From the NCBI RefSeq assembly GCF_017377575.1, contig NZ_JAFREM010000025.1, positions 1 through 64,000 of the forward strand: DNA of 64,000 nt, given 5' to 3'. Positions 50,040 through 60,513 of this stretch are shown here, one piece after another. Every line of letters begins with the position of its first letter. The stretch's first letter is position 1. This DNA is from Candidatus Enterococcus moelleringii. Its GTDB lineage: Bacteria; Bacillota; Bacilli; Lactobacillales; Enterococcaceae. A program made the translations under genes and the position numbers. The notes beneath the pieces were generated by a model. The model did no database searches. It was not told the origin of the DNA and saw only the letters and a program-made list of their open reading frames with translations.

Positions 50040-50840
50040 ATGAAAGAATACAATTGGGAAGAACGCAACATTATCCATATGCCTGGAGATGTCGTTCTCC
50101 ATACAGAGGATTTGCACGTTTTCTATGGTGAGAACGAAGCAATCAAAGGTGTCGACTTAGAATTTGAAAAAAATAAAATCACAGCCTTGATCGGTCCTTC
50201 CGGTTGTGGGAAATCGACGTATCTGCGTTCACTGAACCGGATGAATGATGGGATCAGCAGCGCTAGCGTAACGGGTAAGATCATGTATAAGGGTGTAGAT
50301 GTGAATGCTGATAACATTGATGTTTACGAAATGCGCAAGCGCATCGGCATGGTGTTCCAGCGGCCAAATCCTTTTAGTAAATCAATCCGCGACAATATTA
50401 CTTTTGCCTTGAAGCAGCATGGGGAAAAGGATAAGCACAAGTTAGAAGAAATGGTAGAAACCAGCTTAAAACAAGCGGCTTTGTGGGATCAAGTAAAAGA
50501 CAACTTGGACAAAAGCGCTTTGGCCTTGTCTGGTGGACAACAACAGCGTTTATGTATTGCACGGGCAATTGCCATGAAGCCAGATATTTTACTGCTGGAT
50601 GAACCAGCCAGTGCCTTGGATCCTATTTCAACTGGGACAGTGGAAGAAACCTTGACGCAATTGAAGGATGACTATACGATCATCATCGTGACCCACAACA
50701 TGCAGCAAGCAGCACGTATCAGTGATTACACGGCGTTCTTCTACTTAGGGCACGTGATTGAGTATGATGAAACCCGCAAAATCTTCACCCGACCAAAAAT
50801 CCAGGCTACTGAAGATTATGTTTCTGGTCACTTTGGTTAA
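50040..50840 (+). CDS. pstB: Phosphate ABC transporter ATPase PstB (copy 1)
   Basis: This 266-residue ATPase has Walker [10 protein letters not shown], signature [15 protein letters not shown] and Walker [14 protein letters not shown], with the PstB-typical [10 protein letters not shown]. An N-terminal extension of about 20 residues is absent from the second copy. Tandem pstB genes are common in Firmicutes. The two copies differ throughout, so they are true paralogues and not an assembly duplication. Confidence 0.94.
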   Translation: MKEYNWEERNIIHMPGDVVLHTEDLHVFYGENEAIKGVDLEFEKNKITALIGPSGCGKSTYLRSLNRMNDGISSASVTGKIMYKGVDVNADNIDVYEMRKRIGMVFQRPNPFSKSIRDNITFALKQHGEKDKHKLEEMVETSLKQAALWDQVKDNLDKSALALSGGQQQRLCIARAIAMKPDILLLDEPASALDPISTGTVEETLTQLKDDYTIIIVTHNMQQAARISDYTAFFYLGHVIEYDETRKIFTRPKIQATEDYVSGHFG

Positions 50841-50857
50841 GAGACGGAGGAAAATGA

Positions 50858-51613
50858 ATGTCTAAGATTATTACTTCCAAAGACCTGCACCTGTATTATG
50901 GGAAAAAAGAGGCCTTAAAGGGAATTGATTTATCTTTTAATGAAAATGAAATCACCGCGATGATTGGACCTTCCGGTTGTGGAAAATCCACATACTTGCG
51001 TTGCTTGAACCGGATGAATGATCTGATTCCTGATGTAACAATTACCGGCAGTGTGGATTATAAAAATCGGGATATTTATAGTCCCAAAACTGACACCGTC
51101 GAATTGCGCAAGCAAATCGGCATGGTGTTCCAGCAGCCAAATCCTTTTCCATTTTCCATTTACGAAAACATCGTTTATGGGTTAAAATTAAAAGGTGAAA
51201 AAGATAAAGCGAAATTAGATCAAGTTGTAGAAGAAAGCTTAAAAGCAGCATCAGTTTGGAATGACGTGAAAGACAAACTGCATCAAAGTGCTTTGTCTTT
51301 ATCCGGCGGACAGCAGCAGCGGGTATGTATTGCCCGGGTTTTGGCGGTTAATCCAGAAATTATTTTAATGGATGAACCAACTAGTGCTTTAGATCCAGTC
51401 TCAACTGGGAAAATTGAAAACATGCTGCTGGAGTTAAAAGAACGCTATACAATTATTATCGTAACTCACAACATGTCTCAAGCTTCACGAATTTCAGACA
51501 AGACTGCTTTCTTTTTGCAAGGTGAGCTGATCGAGTTTGATAAAACGAAGAAAATCTTTTTAGATCCCGCCAAACAAGAAACAGAAGATTATATCTCCGG
51601 TAAATTTGGCTAA
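50858..51613 (+). CDS. pstB: Phosphate ABC transporter ATPase PstB (copy 2)
   Basis: This 251-residue ATPase has Walker [20 protein letters not shown], signature [15 protein letters not shown] and Walker [14 protein letters not shown]. It may form homodimers or pair with copy 1 under PstCA. It starts 17 bases after copy 1 with GACGGAGGA upstream. Confidence 0.94.
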   Translation: MSKIITSKDLHLYYGKKEALKGIDLSFNENEITAMIGPSGCGKSTYLRCLNRMNDLIPDVTITGSVDYKNRDIYSPKTDTVELRKQIGMVFQQPNPFPFSIYENIVYGLKLKGEKDKAKLDQVVEESLKAASVWNDVKDKLHQSALSLSGGQQQRVCIARVLAVNPEIILMDEPTSALDPVSTGKIENMLLELKERYTIIIVTHNMSQASRISDKTAFFLQGELIEFDKTKKIFLDPAKQETEDYISGKFG

Positions 51614-51650
51614 GAAACGATTTTGAAAAATAAAACTAAGGAGGGAAACA

Positions 51651-52328
51651 ATGCTACGTACACAATTTGAAGAGGATTTATTGAATCTCCACAACCAGTT
51701 TTATGAAATGGGGATGGTGGTTTCCAGTGCAGTCCACAAATCGGTGCGCTCCTATATTGATCATGATAAGAATCTAGCTCAAGAGGTTATTGACAATGAT
51801 ATTAAGATCAATGATATGGAAGTAAGATTGGAAAAGAAAAGCTTTGAAATGATTGCTTTGCAGCAACCAGTGACAACTGACTTGCGGACGATTATCACCA
51901 TTATGAAAGCTAGTTCTGACTTGGAACGAATGGGAGATCACGCCGTTTCGGTGGCAAAATCAACCATTCGTCTAAAAGGAATGCCGCGGATTCTAGAAGT
52001 GGAAGAAGTCATTTCAGAAATGTCTGATTACGTGAAAAAAATGGTAGATAACGTCTTGATCGCGTATGTAAAAACCGATGAAAAAGACGCTCGCATGATC
52101 GCAAAAATGGATGAGCGGGTAAATGAGTACTTCAAACAGATTTACAAAATGACGACGGATACGATGGAAAAACAATCGGAAACCATTATCAGCGGGACCG
52201 ACTACTTGAATGTAGCCAGCTATTTAGAGCGTATTGGCGACTATGTTACCAATATTTGCGAATGGATTGTTTATCTGGCATCAGGTAAAATTACTGAACT
52301 AAACAGCAATCGCGACGAACAATTTTAA
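51651..52328 (+). CDS. phoU: Phosphate signalling protein PhoU
   Basis: This 225-residue all-helical protein has two tandem three-helix bundles, each with the metal-binding E/DxxxD pattern (TIMKASSDLERMGDHAVSVAK and LNVASYLERIGDYVTNICEW). It restrains Pst uptake and the PhoR signal when phosphate is plentiful. It is the last gene of the operon, with AAGGAGGGA upstream and a terminator after. Confidence 0.94.
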   Translation: MLRTQFEEDLLNLHNQFYEMGMVVSSAVHKSVRSYIDHDKNLAQEVIDNDIKINDMEVRLEKKSFEMIALQQPVTTDLRTIITIMKASSDLERMGDHAVSVAKSTIRLKGMPRILEVEEVISEMSDYVKKMVDNVLIAYVKTDEKDARMIAKMDERVNEYFKQIYKMTTDTMEKQSETIISGTDYLNVASYLERIGDYVTNICEWIVYLASGKITELNSNRDEQF

Positions 52329-52332
52329 CATC

Positions 52333-52358
52333 AAGACACGTCTTCGGGCGTGTCTTTT
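52333..52358 (+). terminator. Terminator of the pst operon
   Basis: AAGACACG (52333-52340) pairs with CGTGTCTT (52349-52356), followed by TT only. Confidence 0.75.
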
Positions 52359-52411
52359 CCCGTTTATACATACTTTTTTATTGGTTTGTGATTAAAAATA
52401 GCAAAATCTGC

Positions 52412-52440
52412 TTGAAAAAAGCAAATTGATTTTGTAGAAT
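52412..52440 (+). promoter_or_regulatory. Promoter upstream of the MATE pump leader
   Basis: TTGAAA (52412-52417), 17 bp, TAGAAT (52435-52440). Transcription would begin near 52447, giving a leader of about 93 bases. Confidence 0.6.
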
Positions 52441-52464
52441 AACGATAACAGAATAATGCTTATT

Positions 52465-52516
52465 AAAGCCCGTCTTTTGCTATTTTCACGACTTAAAATA
52501 GTAAAAGGGGGCTTTT
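52465..52516 (+). terminator. Leader hairpin (attenuator-like) before the MATE gene
   Basis: AAAGCCC-(G)-TCTTTTGCTATTTT (from 52465) pairs with AAAATAGTAAAAGGGGGCTTT, giving about 20 bp with one bulge and an 8-nt loop (52487-52494), then a T-run. It stands between the promoter and the gene, so it would act as an attenuator or end a short RNA. Confidence 0.6.
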
Positions 52517-52539
52517 TCTGCGAGAAAGAGGGTTAAAAA

Positions 52540-53922
52540 ATGAAAATGAACAAAATGGCTGAAAAGCCAATGCCGTCGCTTTTATTCGGGATGGCACTGC
52601 CACCGATGGTTTCTATGTTGATTCAATCACTTTATAATATTGTTGATAGTATGTACGTAGCGCAAATTAGTGAAGGAGCGCTAACGGCGGTATCGATTGT
52701 CTTTCCGATTCAAAGTCTGATTATTTCAGTTTCGGTGGGAATTGGTGTAGGGGTGAACTCTTACATCTCTCGAAAACTTGGAGAGCAAGATAGCAAAGAA
52801 GCCAATAGTACAGTTGCACATGGTATGCTGCTGGCGACAATTGCTTCAGGAGTTTTCTGTCTGTTTGGTTTAGTCGGGACCGAACGTTTTTTAGAAATGT
52901 TTACCAATGATGCCGCGATTTTTGCGGATGCGGCCAGCTATATGTATATTGTAGTCTACTTCAGCTTTACTAGTTTCTACTATATATTAATAGAAAAGAT
53001 TTTCCAATCCACCGGGCAAATGAATGTGCCGATGATGATTCAAGTGGTCGGAGCAGTGACTAACATAGTCTTAGATCCGATTATGATTTTCGGCTGGTTT
53101 GGCTTCCCAGCACTGGGAGTAGCTGGAGCGGCTATTGCAACAGTGACCGCGCAATTTATTTGCATGCTGTTGTCGTTTTACTTCCTATTGAAGAAAAATC
53201 AGGAAGTGACCTTAAAACTGCGAGAATTCAAATACAATTTTGAGACGATTAAACAAATTTTGTTTATTGGTATTCCCAATACTTGTATGAATGCTTTAGG
53301 TTCATTTCTAGTAATGGGCTTAAATGCGATTTTGATTTCTTTTTCCACTACGGCGGTTTCTTTATATGGTGTTTACTACAAACTGCAGACCTTCGTATTT
53401 ATGCCAGTCAGCGGATTGACTCAGGGCGCTATGCCGATCATGGGCTATAATTATGGCCGCAAAGATCCATCGCGACTGCTGCATTGCTTGAAGATGTGTA
53501 TTGTGGCAGCCTTAGGTATTATGATTGCTGGCGTATTGCTTTTCCAAATTTTCCCAGCTCAGCTGTTGCAGCTGTTTAACGCTTCAGAGGATATGCTGGT
53601 AATCGGGATTCCGGCTTTACGCATTATTTCCATCAGCTTCATTCCAGCTACCTTTGGCTTTATTTTGCCCACTTTGTTTCAATCGATGGGCAAAGGCAAA
53701 GAATCGCTGGTGGTTTTCCTGCTGCGTCAGTTTTGTATTACTATGCCGTTAGCTTGGGCACTAAGCAAGATTTGGGGCTTAAACGGCATTTGGTTTTCCT
53801 TCATTATTGCTGAGACGATTGCTGCGTTGGTTTCCGTCGCCTTCTTCAAACGATTGTCTAAACGGGATCGCATATTAAGCAAGCAAGAGCCGGAAAAAAT
53901 AGTTACCAGTGAATTCAGCTAG
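52540..53922 (+). CDS. MATE-family multidrug efflux transporter
   Basis: This 460-residue protein has twelve membrane helices in two halves of six. It has family features near the N-terminus (MALPPMVSMLIQSLYNIVDSMYVA) and in the second half (GLTQGAMPIMGYNYGRKD). It is close in pattern to MepA-like exporters that use Na+ or H+ to expel cationic drugs. The substrate is unknown. It is monocistronic, preceded by a terminator-like leader hairpin and followed by a strong terminator. Confidence 0.9.
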   Translation: MKMNKMAEKPMPSLLFGMALPPMVSMLIQSLYNIVDSMYVAQISEGALTAVSIVFPIQSLIISVSVGIGVGVNSYISRKLGEQDSKEANSTVAHGMLLATIASGVFCLFGLVGTERFLEMFTNDAAIFADAASYMYIVVYFSFTSFYYILIEKIFQSTGQMNVPMMIQVVGAVTNIVLDPIMIFGWFGFPALGVAGAAIATVTAQFICMLLSFYFLLKKNQEVTLKLREFKYNFETIKQILFIGIPNTCMNALGSFLVMGLNAILISFSTTAVSLYGVYYKLQTFVFMPVSGLTQGAMPIMGYNYGRKDPSRLLHCLKMCIVAALGIMIAGVLLFQIFPAQLLQLFNASEDMLVIGIPALRIISISFIPATFGFILPTLFQSMGKGKESLVVFLLRQFCITMPLAWALSKIWGLNGIWFSFIIAETIAALVSVAFFKRLSKRDRILSKQEPEKIVTSEFS

Positions 53923-53992
53923 TCTGATAATACTGGAAGATTTTGTGACTTTTTGCTAAACAATTATTTTGAAGCAATCGATTATCATGACA

Positions 53993-54050
53993 AAAAGCCT
54001 TGAATTCGTTACACTTTCAGTAGTTGTAATGAATTCAAGGCTTTTATTTT
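53993..54050 (+). terminator. Terminator of the MATE gene
   Basis: A 21-bp stem pairs 53993-54013 with 54025-54045 (one wobble), followed by ATTTT. It is strong and near-symmetric. Confidence 0.9.
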
Positions 54051-54085
54051 GGATAGGTCTCGCGAGTTGGAGAAAAAGATAAGCC

Positions 54086-54123
54086 TTTAGTCCTATGACA
54101 AATCACAAAAAACATTGCATAAT
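54086..54123 (+). promoter_or_regulatory. Promoter of liaXYZ with a possible LiaR site
   Basis: ATGACA (54095-54100), 17 bp, CATAAT (54118-54123). TTTAGTCCTATGAC (54086-54099), which overlaps the -35, resembles LiaR/VraR-type sites recalled from related bacteria. This assignment is tentative. Confidence 0.45.
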
Positions 54124-54177
54124 AGGTACATAAGTTAAGTAACCCAAACGTTTGATTGCTGAAGGAGGCAATTTTTT

Positions 54178-55716
54178 ATGAATGAAAGACAAAGAGTTTT
54201 AGAATTAGTGAAAAAAGGAATCATCTCAACTGAAGAAGGTTTAGATTTATTGGAAAGTATGGCGAAAGCCAAAGACGAAGCACAGATTGAACAGGATGCC
54301 GATAAGGTTGATTCTTACCACCGTGACCAAGCCGCTAACTTAGTGGATGACTGGGAAAACGGAACGGAAGAAAAATCAGCAGCTGACGAAGAGTTGGAAG
54401 ATTTAGAAGCCTACTTTGATGAGTTGGCAACTGAAGCCAATCAAATTTCGGCTAAGATCGATGAAATCAATCGTGAAAAGCAAGAAGTCAAAGCTGACAT
54501 CCGTGAGAAAAAAGAAGTCTTGATGGAACTGAACACCAAAGAAGAGCTAGATGCTCTATCAGAAGAAGACGAAGCGATCCGCGAACGAGTGGAAGCTGAA
54601 ATCAAAGTTTGGGAAGAACAGCTTATACGTTTAGAAAATCAAGAAATGGAACAAAAAGAAGCTTTAGAATCGATTCGTGAAGATCAAGAAAGCCGCACCA
54701 AACGTCCTTACGTGAATTTTGAAATTCCAGAAGATTTGAAGGAACAAGCATCAGAAACCTTCAATCAAGTCGGTGAAAAGCTAGGCGAAGCCGGTGTGCA
54801 ATTTGGCAAGTTTATGAAACAAGCGATTAAAACAGTTTCCGAAACAGTCGAAGAAAATGTTGACTGGAAAGACATTAATGTTAAAGTTCCTGGCGTTGCA
54901 ACAACCAAGTTTGAACACCAATTTTTATACAGCGATGTTCAACCAACGTTAATTGATGTAAAATTAGCCAATGGGAAAGTGATTTTTAAGGCATGGGACG
55001 AAGAAGATATTAAAGTCGATGCTAAAATCAAGCTTTACGGCAAGATGAATGAAGCGACTCCATTGCAATCCTTTATGGAACGCAGCCAAATCGAAGTCAA
55101 TGACGAACATATTACCTTCCAAGTACCAAACAAACGAGTAAATGCTTCGTTAGTTTTCTACTTGCCAAGACGTACCTACGATCATGTAGCAGTGAAATTG
55201 CTAAACGGCGACTTGCTGATTGAAGAAATGGACGCAAAAGATGTCTATGCTAAATCAACCAATGGCAATATTGTATTCAAACGAATCAATGCCACTATGT
55301 TAGAAATTCAAGGTGTGAACGGCAACATTGAAATTCGCGATGGAAAAATTTTGGATTCTATCATTGAAACAGTCAACGGAACAATTTCTTCCAGAGCAAC
55401 TGTTCAAAACTACGGGATTTCATTAATCAACGGTGATGTAAAACTAACTGTTGGACATGATAGCTTGAAAAAAATTAAAGCAAGCTCGGTTAACGGAAAC
55501 GTTAAAGTATCCCTACCTAAAGAATTAGGCTTGGAAGGAATTGCCAAGACCAGCTTGGGAAATATTAACCACCGCTTATCAGACTACGAAGTGGTTCGTG
55601 AGAAAAAAGAAAAAACCAATCGTTTGCTGCAATTCAGAAGAACCAAGGATGACATGGCACAAATCGATGTTTCGACAACTACAGGAAGTATTTTCTTGAA
55701 AGATTTTGACAAATAG
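54178..55716 (+). CDS. liaX: LiaX-like DUF4097 surface/stress protein
   Basis: This is a 512-residue protein. The N-terminal helical segment (about 1-45, ERQRVLELVKKGIISTEEGLDLLESM) has the SHOCT-like short-domain pattern, a long charged coiled coil (about 75-170) follows, and the C-terminal beta-repeat DUF4097 domain (about 250-505) comes last. In E. faecalis, LiaX senses antimicrobial peptides and daptomycin and controls the LiaFSR envelope response. The same gene order liaX-liaY-liaZ supports the name. There is no signal peptide, as in known LiaX. Confidence 0.85.
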   Translation: MNERQRVLELVKKGIISTEEGLDLLESMAKAKDEAQIEQDADKVDSYHRDQAANLVDDWENGTEEKSAADEELEDLEAYFDELATEANQISAKIDEINREKQEVKADIREKKEVLMELNTKEELDALSEEDEAIRERVEAEIKVWEEQLIRLENQEMEQKEALESIREDQESRTKRPYVNFEIPEDLKEQASETFNQVGEKLGEAGVQFGKFMKQAIKTVSETVEENVDWKDINVKVPGVATTKFEHQFLYSDVQPTLIDVKLANGKVIFKAWDEEDIKVDAKIKLYGKMNEATPLQSFMERSQIEVNDEHITFQVPNKRVNASLVFYLPRRTYDHVAVKLLNGDLLIEEMDAKDVYAKSTNGNIVFKRINATMLEIQGVNGNIEIRDGKILDSIIETVNGTISSRATVQNYGISLINGDVKLTVGHDSLKKIKASSVNGNVKVSLPKELGLEGIAKTSLGNINHRLSDYEVVREKKEKTNRLLQFRRTKDDMAQIDVSTTTGSIFLKDFDK

Positions 55717-55741
55717 GGAATAATAGGAAGGAAGATTATAT

Positions 55742-56044
55742 ATGCAAAAGAGACTAACAAAATCAAGGAGCAACGTGGTACTGACAGGTACCTTAGCCGG
55801 AATCGCAGAATACTTCGGCATTGATCCTACCATTGTTCGTGTCATTTATGTCTTCTTATGTTTGTCTGGCGCGCCGCTTTTATTATACCCTATATTAGCA
55901 GTGCTTATCCCAGCTGGACCAAAGACTAATTCTTATGGTCACAACAACCCTTACTACGGTCGTAACACTAGCCAAAAGAAGACAAAGACAAAAGAACGCA
56001 AACACGCAGAACCTGTTGACGACGATGACTGGAGCGATTTCTAA
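55742..56044 (+). CDS. liaY: LiaY-like PspC domain protein
   Basis: This 100-residue protein has a PspC domain (about 1-60: QKRLTKSRSNVVLTGTLAGI, YFGIDPTIVRVIYV), one membrane helix (about 34-56) and a polar basic-then-acidic tail. It is the membrane link of the Lia envelope-stress response in enterococci. AGGAAGGAAG is upstream. Its stop overlaps the liaZ start. Confidence 0.87.
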   Translation: MQKRLTKSRSNVVLTGTLAGIAEYFGIDPTIVRVIYVFLCLSGAPLLLYPILAVLIPAGPKTNSYGHNNPYYGRNTSQKKTKTKERKHAEPVDDDDWSDF

Positions 56045-56406
56045 TGACCTACTTACAGCGCGTTATAGCTAATACATTGATTTTCATTTCATTGTCCGTA
56101 ATATTTCCTGCACATATATTTGTAGCAAATATTTGGGTAGCTATTCTCGCAAGCTTTATCTTGTCTATTCTCAATACGCTGGTAAAACCAATATTAACGC
56201 TGTTGTCTTTACCGCTAAACTTATTGACCTTTGGACTGTTCAGCTTTGTGATCAGCGCTGGTATGTTACAACTGACTTCCAGCATTGTGGGAAGTTACCG
56301 CTTCGGCTTTGCAAGTTTTGGAACGGCTGTATTGGTGGCTGTCGTAATGGCAATCGTCAATGTGATTGTTTCCGAACATTATCTTGATAAATATACAGAT
56401 CGCTAA
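56044..56406 (+). CDS. liaZ: LiaZ-like phage-holin-family membrane protein
   Basis: This 120-residue protein has four membrane helices and the family core ILSILNTLVKPILTLLSLPLNLLTFGLFSF (superfamily IV holin-like/YvlD). It is the third gene of liaXYZ and is translationally coupled to liaY. A direct pore function is not shown for this family. Confidence 0.87.
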   Translation: MTYLQRVIANTLIFISLSVIFPAHIFVANIWVAILASFILSILNTLVKPILTLLSLPLNLLTFGLFSFVISAGMLQLTSSIVGSYRFGFASFGTAVLVAVVMAIVNVIVSEHYLDKYTDR

Positions 56407-56436
56407 CCAGAAGACTTTTTCGTCTTCTGGTTTTTC
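56405..56436 (+). terminator. Terminator of liaXYZ
   Basis: AACCAGAAGAC (56405-56415) pairs with GTCTTCTGGTT (56422-56432), followed by TTT. Confidence 0.92.
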
Positions 56437-56525
56437 ATTTTTGTCTCAGAAAAATGGCATTACCTAGTAACCCTCTTCAATAAATGATAAAATAGAACGG
56501 AAACTTAAAAGAAAGAGGGGCTCAA

Positions 56526-57467
56526 ATGTCTGAAACAGTAAAAGTGAAAGAATTAGTTGAAGCACTTTCATTAGAAGTAGTAACCGGCGATGAAGCCAGC
56601 TTGGAACGGGTCATCGTAACTGGTGATATTTCACGTCCGGGTTTGGAATTAACTGGATATTTTAATTACTATTCTCATGATCGGCTGCAGCTGTTTGGAA
56701 ATAAAGAAATTACCTTCGCGGAACGGATGATTCCTGAAGAACGACTCATGGTTATGCGAAGAATGTGCAGTGAAGATACACCAGGCTTTATTGTATCCCG
56801 TGGCTTAACACCGCCAGAGGAAATGATCCAAGCGGCTAAAGAACACGGAATTGCTGTCTTGCGCTCACCGATCGCTACTTCCCGTTTGCTAGGTGAAATA
56901 TCCAGCTTCTTAAATGGCAGCTTGGCACCACGGACCAGCGTTCACGGCGTTTTAGTGGACGTGTATGGGTTAGGTGTCTTGATCCAAGGGGACAGCGGCA
57001 TCGGAAAAAGCGAAACAGCACTGGAATTAGTTAAACGCGGACATCGTTTAATCGCCGATGACCGGGTAGATGTTTATCAACAGGATGAATTAACCTTAAT
57101 CGGTGAACCGCCGAAAATTTTGCAGCATTTAATTGAGATCCGCGGAGTAGGTATCATTGATGTGATGGATTTATTTGGTGCCAGTGCAGTGCGTGGTTCG
57201 ATGCCAGTACAATTGGTAGTTTATTTGGAAAACTGGGCCAAGGATAAAAAGTATGATCGTTTGGGTAGCGACAATACAGCAGTGGAAATTGCCGAAGTAA
57301 ATGTTCCGCAAATTAAAATACCAGTCAAAACGGGACGAAACGTGGCGATTATTATTGAAGTTGCGGCCATGAATTTCCGGGCGAAAAGCATGGGGTATGA
57401 TGCGACGAAGACCTTTGAAAATCGTTTGACTGCTTTGATTGATGAAAATTCGGGGCAAAATGAATGA
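56526..57467 (+). CDS. hprK: HPr kinase/phosphorylase
   Basis: This 313-residue bifunctional enzyme phosphorylates or dephosphorylates Ser46 of HPr, which then acts as CcpA co-repressor. It has the catalytic His140, Walker A GDSGIGKS (155-162) and the signature [14 protein letters not shown] (205-218). It heads an operon with lgt, and its stop overlaps the lgt start. It links functionally to ccpA at 62971. GATAAAATAG near 56484 may be its -10. Confidence 0.96.
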   Translation: MSETVKVKELVEALSLEVVTGDEASLERVIVTGDISRPGLELTGYFNYYSHDRLQLFGNKEITFAERMIPEERLMVMRRMCSEDTPGFIVSRGLTPPEEMIQAAKEHGIAVLRSPIATSRLLGEISSFLNGSLAPRTSVHGVLVDVYGLGVLIQGDSGIGKSETALELVKRGHRLIADDRVDVYQQDELTLIGEPPKILQHLIEIRGVGIIDVMDLFGASAVRGSMPVQLVVYLENWAKDKKYDRLGSDNTAVEIAEVNVPQIKIPVKTGRNVAIIIEVAAMNFRAKSMGYDATKTFENRLTALIDENSGQNE

Positions 57468-58297
57468 TTGCCCAAGTTAATCGGGTCGCCTTTGAAGTGT
57501 TCGGGTTGGAAATCTATTGGTATGCCATCATTATTGTTTCGGGAATTGGGATTGCGTTATGGCTGGCATCCCGGGAGGCAGTTCGGGTTGGCTTAAAAGA
57601 AGACGATATGACCAACTACTTGATTTGGGCGCTGCCAATTGCCATTATTGGTGCCCGGTTGTATTATATTCTGTTTGACTTGGGGCCTTATCTGGCTGAT
57701 CCAAGTCAAATATTTAATATTCGCAGCGGCGGCTTGGCGGTTTATGGCGGCTTGATTGCGGCAGTGATCGTTTTGTACTTTTACACGAAGTATCACTTTA
57801 TTGATCCGTGGTTGTTTTTAGACGTTTGTTCTCCTGGTGTGATTTTGGCGCAGGGCATGGGACGCTGGGGCAACTTTATGAACCACGAAGCTTATGGTGG
57901 AGAAACCACTCGCAGCTTTTTGGAAGGCCTGCATATTCCGCAATTCATTATTGACAATATGTATATTGATGGCGCCTATCGTCAGCCGACCTTTTTATAT
58001 GAATCCCTTTGGTGCTTATTAGGCTTTGTACTGCTGCTGGTTTTAAGAAAGAAAACTACGATTTTCAAACAGGGAGAAATTTTCTTAAGCTATGTCGGCT
58101 GGTACAGCTTCGCCCGTTTCTTCATTGAAGGAATGCGGACAGACAGCTTATATCTATTTGGCAGCTTGCGGGTATCGCAAGTATTGTCACTAGTACTGTT
58201 TGCCGGCGCCCTAATCATTGTCTTCCTGCGACGGAGGAAACAGCCTGCTGTTCCGACGTATTTACGAACACAAGGAAGCGATCAGTACATTGTATAA
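57464..58297 (+). CDS. lgt: Prolipoprotein diacylglyceryl transferase
   Basis: This 277-residue enzyme has seven membrane helices. It moves diacylglycerol from phosphatidylglycerol to the lipobox Cys, the first step for the lipoproteins in this window (LivJ, PstS and the 9689 gene). The conserved [13 protein letters not shown] and the signature [14 protein letters not shown] are visible. It overlaps hprK by ATGA, the usual Firmicutes context. Confidence 0.96.
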   Translation: MIAQVNRVAFEVFGLEIYWYAIIIVSGIGIALWLASREAVRVGLKEDDMTNYLIWALPIAIIGARLYYILFDLGPYLADPSQIFNIRSGGLAVYGGLIAAVIVLYFYTKYHFIDPWLFLDVCSPGVILAQGMGRWGNFMNHEAYGGETTRSFLEGLHIPQFIIDNMYIDGAYRQPTFLYESLWCLLGFVLLLVLRKKTTIFKQGEIFLSYVGWYSFARFFIEGMRTDSLYLFGSLRVSQVLSLVLFAGALIIVFLRRRKQPAVPTYLRTQGSDQYIV

Positions 58298-58350
58298 TTT
58301 ACGACAATCATTTAAAAATATGTTAGGATTAAAGACAGGAGGAACGAACC

Positions 58351-59367
58351 GTGAAACAAAAAGTTGCCGTTCTAGGGCCTGGTTCTTGGGGAACCGCCTT
58401 AGCAAAAGTACTGGCAGAAAACGGTCATGACGTAAGAATTTGGGGGAATAACCCAGCACAAATTGATGAGATCAATACCTATCATACCAATCGGCATTAT
58501 TTGCCGGATTTGAAAATTCCTGACAGCATTCTAGGCTGTAAAGAATTGAAGGAAGCAATTGATGGGGTGGATGCGGTTCTTTTCGTCGTACCAACTAAAG
58601 CAATCCGGATCGTTGCTAAAGAATTTAATAAATTAGTTACTGGCAAGCCAGTAGTTATCCATGCTAGTAAAGGCTTGGAGCAAGAAACGCATAAACGAAT
58701 TTCAGAAATTTTAGCTGAAGAAGTTTCCACAGAGAACCGCGAAGGTATTGTTGTATTATCTGGTCCTAGCCATGCCGAAGAAGTTGCGGTACATGATATT
58801 ACAACGATCACTGCAGCGAGCGACAACGAAGACTTGGCAAAATATGTCCAAAAATTGTTCATGAACGAATACCTGCGTATTTATACCAACACGGATGTAG
58901 TTGGTGTTGAAATGGGCGCAGCGCTGAAAAATATTATCGCAATTGGTGCCGGTGCGTTGCATGGACTTTCTTATGGCGATGATGCAAAAGCTGCGATTAT
59001 GACGCGGGGATTAGCTGAAATCAGTCGTTTAGGGGTAGCAATGGGAGCGAACCCTTTAACCTTTATCGGGTTAAGCGGTGTTGGCGATTTGATTGTTACC
59101 TGTACTTCGGTGCATTCACGAAACTGGCGAGCGGGTAATTTACTAGGCAAAGGCCATAATTTAGATGAAGTATTAGAAAATATGGGCATGATTGTTGAAG
59201 GAGTAGCAACAACTAAGGCAGCCAAAGAATTGTCTGTGACAATGGATGTGCCAATGCCGATCACTGAAACTATCTACTCGGTACTCTATGAAGGAAAGGA
59301 CGTTCGTCAAGCTTGCACTGATTTGATGCTGCGTGCGGGGACGTTTGAAAATGAATTTACATTATAA
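58351..59367 (+). CDS. gpsA: Glycerol-3-phosphate dehydrogenase [NAD(P)+]
   Basis: This is a 338-residue enzyme. The NAD-binding [20 protein letters not shown] is N-terminal, and the catalytic Lys region is [17 protein letters not shown]. It makes sn-glycerol-3-phosphate for phospholipids. The start is GTG 58351 after ACAGGAGGAA. It lies between lgt and galU, both lipid- or envelope-linked. Confidence 0.96.
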   Translation: MKQKVAVLGPGSWGTALAKVLAENGHDVRIWGNNPAQIDEINTYHTNRHYLPDLKIPDSILGCKELKEAIDGVDAVLFVVPTKAIRIVAKEFNKLVTGKPVVIHASKGLEQETHKRISEILAEEVSTENREGIVVLSGPSHAEEVAVHDITTITAASDNEDLAKYVQKLFMNEYLRIYTNTDVVGVEMGAALKNIIAIGAGALHGLSYGDDAKAAIMTRGLAEISRLGVAMGANPLTFIGLSGVGDLIVTCTSVHSRNWRAGNLLGKGHNLDEVLENMGMIVEGVATTKAAKELSVTMDVPMPITETIYSVLYEGKDVRQACTDLMLRAGTFENEFTL

Positions 59368-59389
59368 TCAGAAAGTTGGAGGAAGTAAC

Positions 59390-60289
59390 ATGCGTGTAAG
59401 AAAAGCTGTGATACCAGCAGCAGGCTTAGGAACTCGTTTTTTGCCAGCTACTAAAGCGATGGCAAAAGAAATGCTGCCGATTGTCGACAAACCGACTATT
59501 CAATTTATCGTTGAGGAAGCCTTGAATTCTGGGATCGAAGATATTTTAATTGTAACCGGAAAAGCCAAACGACCAATTGAAGACCATTTTGATGCGAATA
59601 TTGAATTGGAAATGAACTTAAAGGAAAAAGGCAAAACGGATTTATTAGCATTGGTTGAAGAAACCACTGATGTTAATTTGCACTTTATCCGTCAGTCTCA
59701 TCCAAAAGGGTTAGGCCATGCTGTATTGCAAGCGAAAGCTTTTGTCGGAAATGAGCCGTTTGTAGTTATGCTGGGTGACGATTTAATGGAAGATAAAATT
59801 CCGTTGACGAAACAGTTGGTAAATGACTACGAAAAAACTCACGCTTCAACGATTGCCGTTATGCGTGTACCTCACGAAGATACGTCAAAATACGGGATCA
59901 TCAATCCTGGCGAAGAAGTCGAAAAAGGCTTGTTCAATGTTAAAAACTTCGTAGAAAAACCAAATCCGAAAGAAGCACCAAGCGATTTGGCGATTATCGG
60001 CCGTTACTTGTTAACACCGGAAATCTTTTCTATCTTAGACAACCAAACACCAGGTGCGGGCGGAGAAATTCAATTAACCGATGCGATTGATACCTTAAAT
60101 AAAACCCAACGCGTCTTTGCCCAAGAATTTACCGGCAAACGTTCCGATGTGGGCGATAAATTCGGCTTCATGACCACTAGTATCGAATATGGCTTGACTC
60201 ACCCTGAAATTAAAGATAAGTTGGCTGACTATATTGTTAAACTAGGTAAAGAAATTGAAGGCAGCAAACCAAAAGCATCAAAAAAATAA
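59390..60289 (+). CDS. galU: UTP-glucose-1-phosphate uridylyltransferase
   Basis: This 299-residue nucleotidyltransferase has the sequence [20 protein letters not shown] at 10-29, VMLGDD and [10 protein letters not shown], as in GalU/HasC. It makes UDP-glucose for glycolipids, teichoic acids and capsule. The start at 59390 follows TTGGAGGAAG; in-frame codons upstream lie inside gpsA. A terminator follows. Confidence 0.95.
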   Translation: MRVRKAVIPAAGLGTRFLPATKAMAKEMLPIVDKPTIQFIVEEALNSGIEDILIVTGKAKRPIEDHFDANIELEMNLKEKGKTDLLALVEETTDVNLHFIRQSHPKGLGHAVLQAKAFVGNEPFVVMLGDDLMEDKIPLTKQLVNDYEKTHASTIAVMRVPHEDTSKYGIINPGEEVEKGLFNVKNFVEKPNPKEAPSDLAIIGRYLLTPEIFSILDNQTPGAGGEIQLTDAIDTLNKTQRVFAQEFTGKRSDVGDKFGFMTTSIEYGLTHPEIKDKLADYIVKLGKEIEGSKPKASKK

Positions 60290-60297
60290 ATTCGTAA

Positions 60298-60328
60298 AAA
60301 ACAGCAGCTGCGGTTGCTGTTTTTTTTC
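60298..60328 (+). terminator. Terminator of hprK-lgt-gpsA-galU
   Basis: AAACAGCAG (60298-60306) pairs with TTGCTGTTT around 60314-60322, followed by a T-run. Confidence 0.88.
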
Positions 60329-60513
60329 GGAAAAAATTTTCCTATTCATAAATGCTCTAGGAATTGCAACGTGTCGTTGACCTATTAGTAACACTTTGTT
60401 GTAATGAACAATGATTGGACAAGAAATTTAGGTAAGCTAGATCACTATTCGAATGATTGAAGCTAGCAGTAATTTTTCTTCCAAGGATAAACTTTTGTTT
60501 AATGAGGGATGAA

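Noticed and set aside
50040-51613. Tandem pstB genes as an assembly duplication
   Set aside because: The two copies differ throughout in sequence and length, and tandem pstB paralogues are common in Firmicutes.
55584-55845. Minus-strand frames over the liaX end and liaY start
   Set aside because: They are antisense to well-supported genes with coupled starts and have no ribosome sites.
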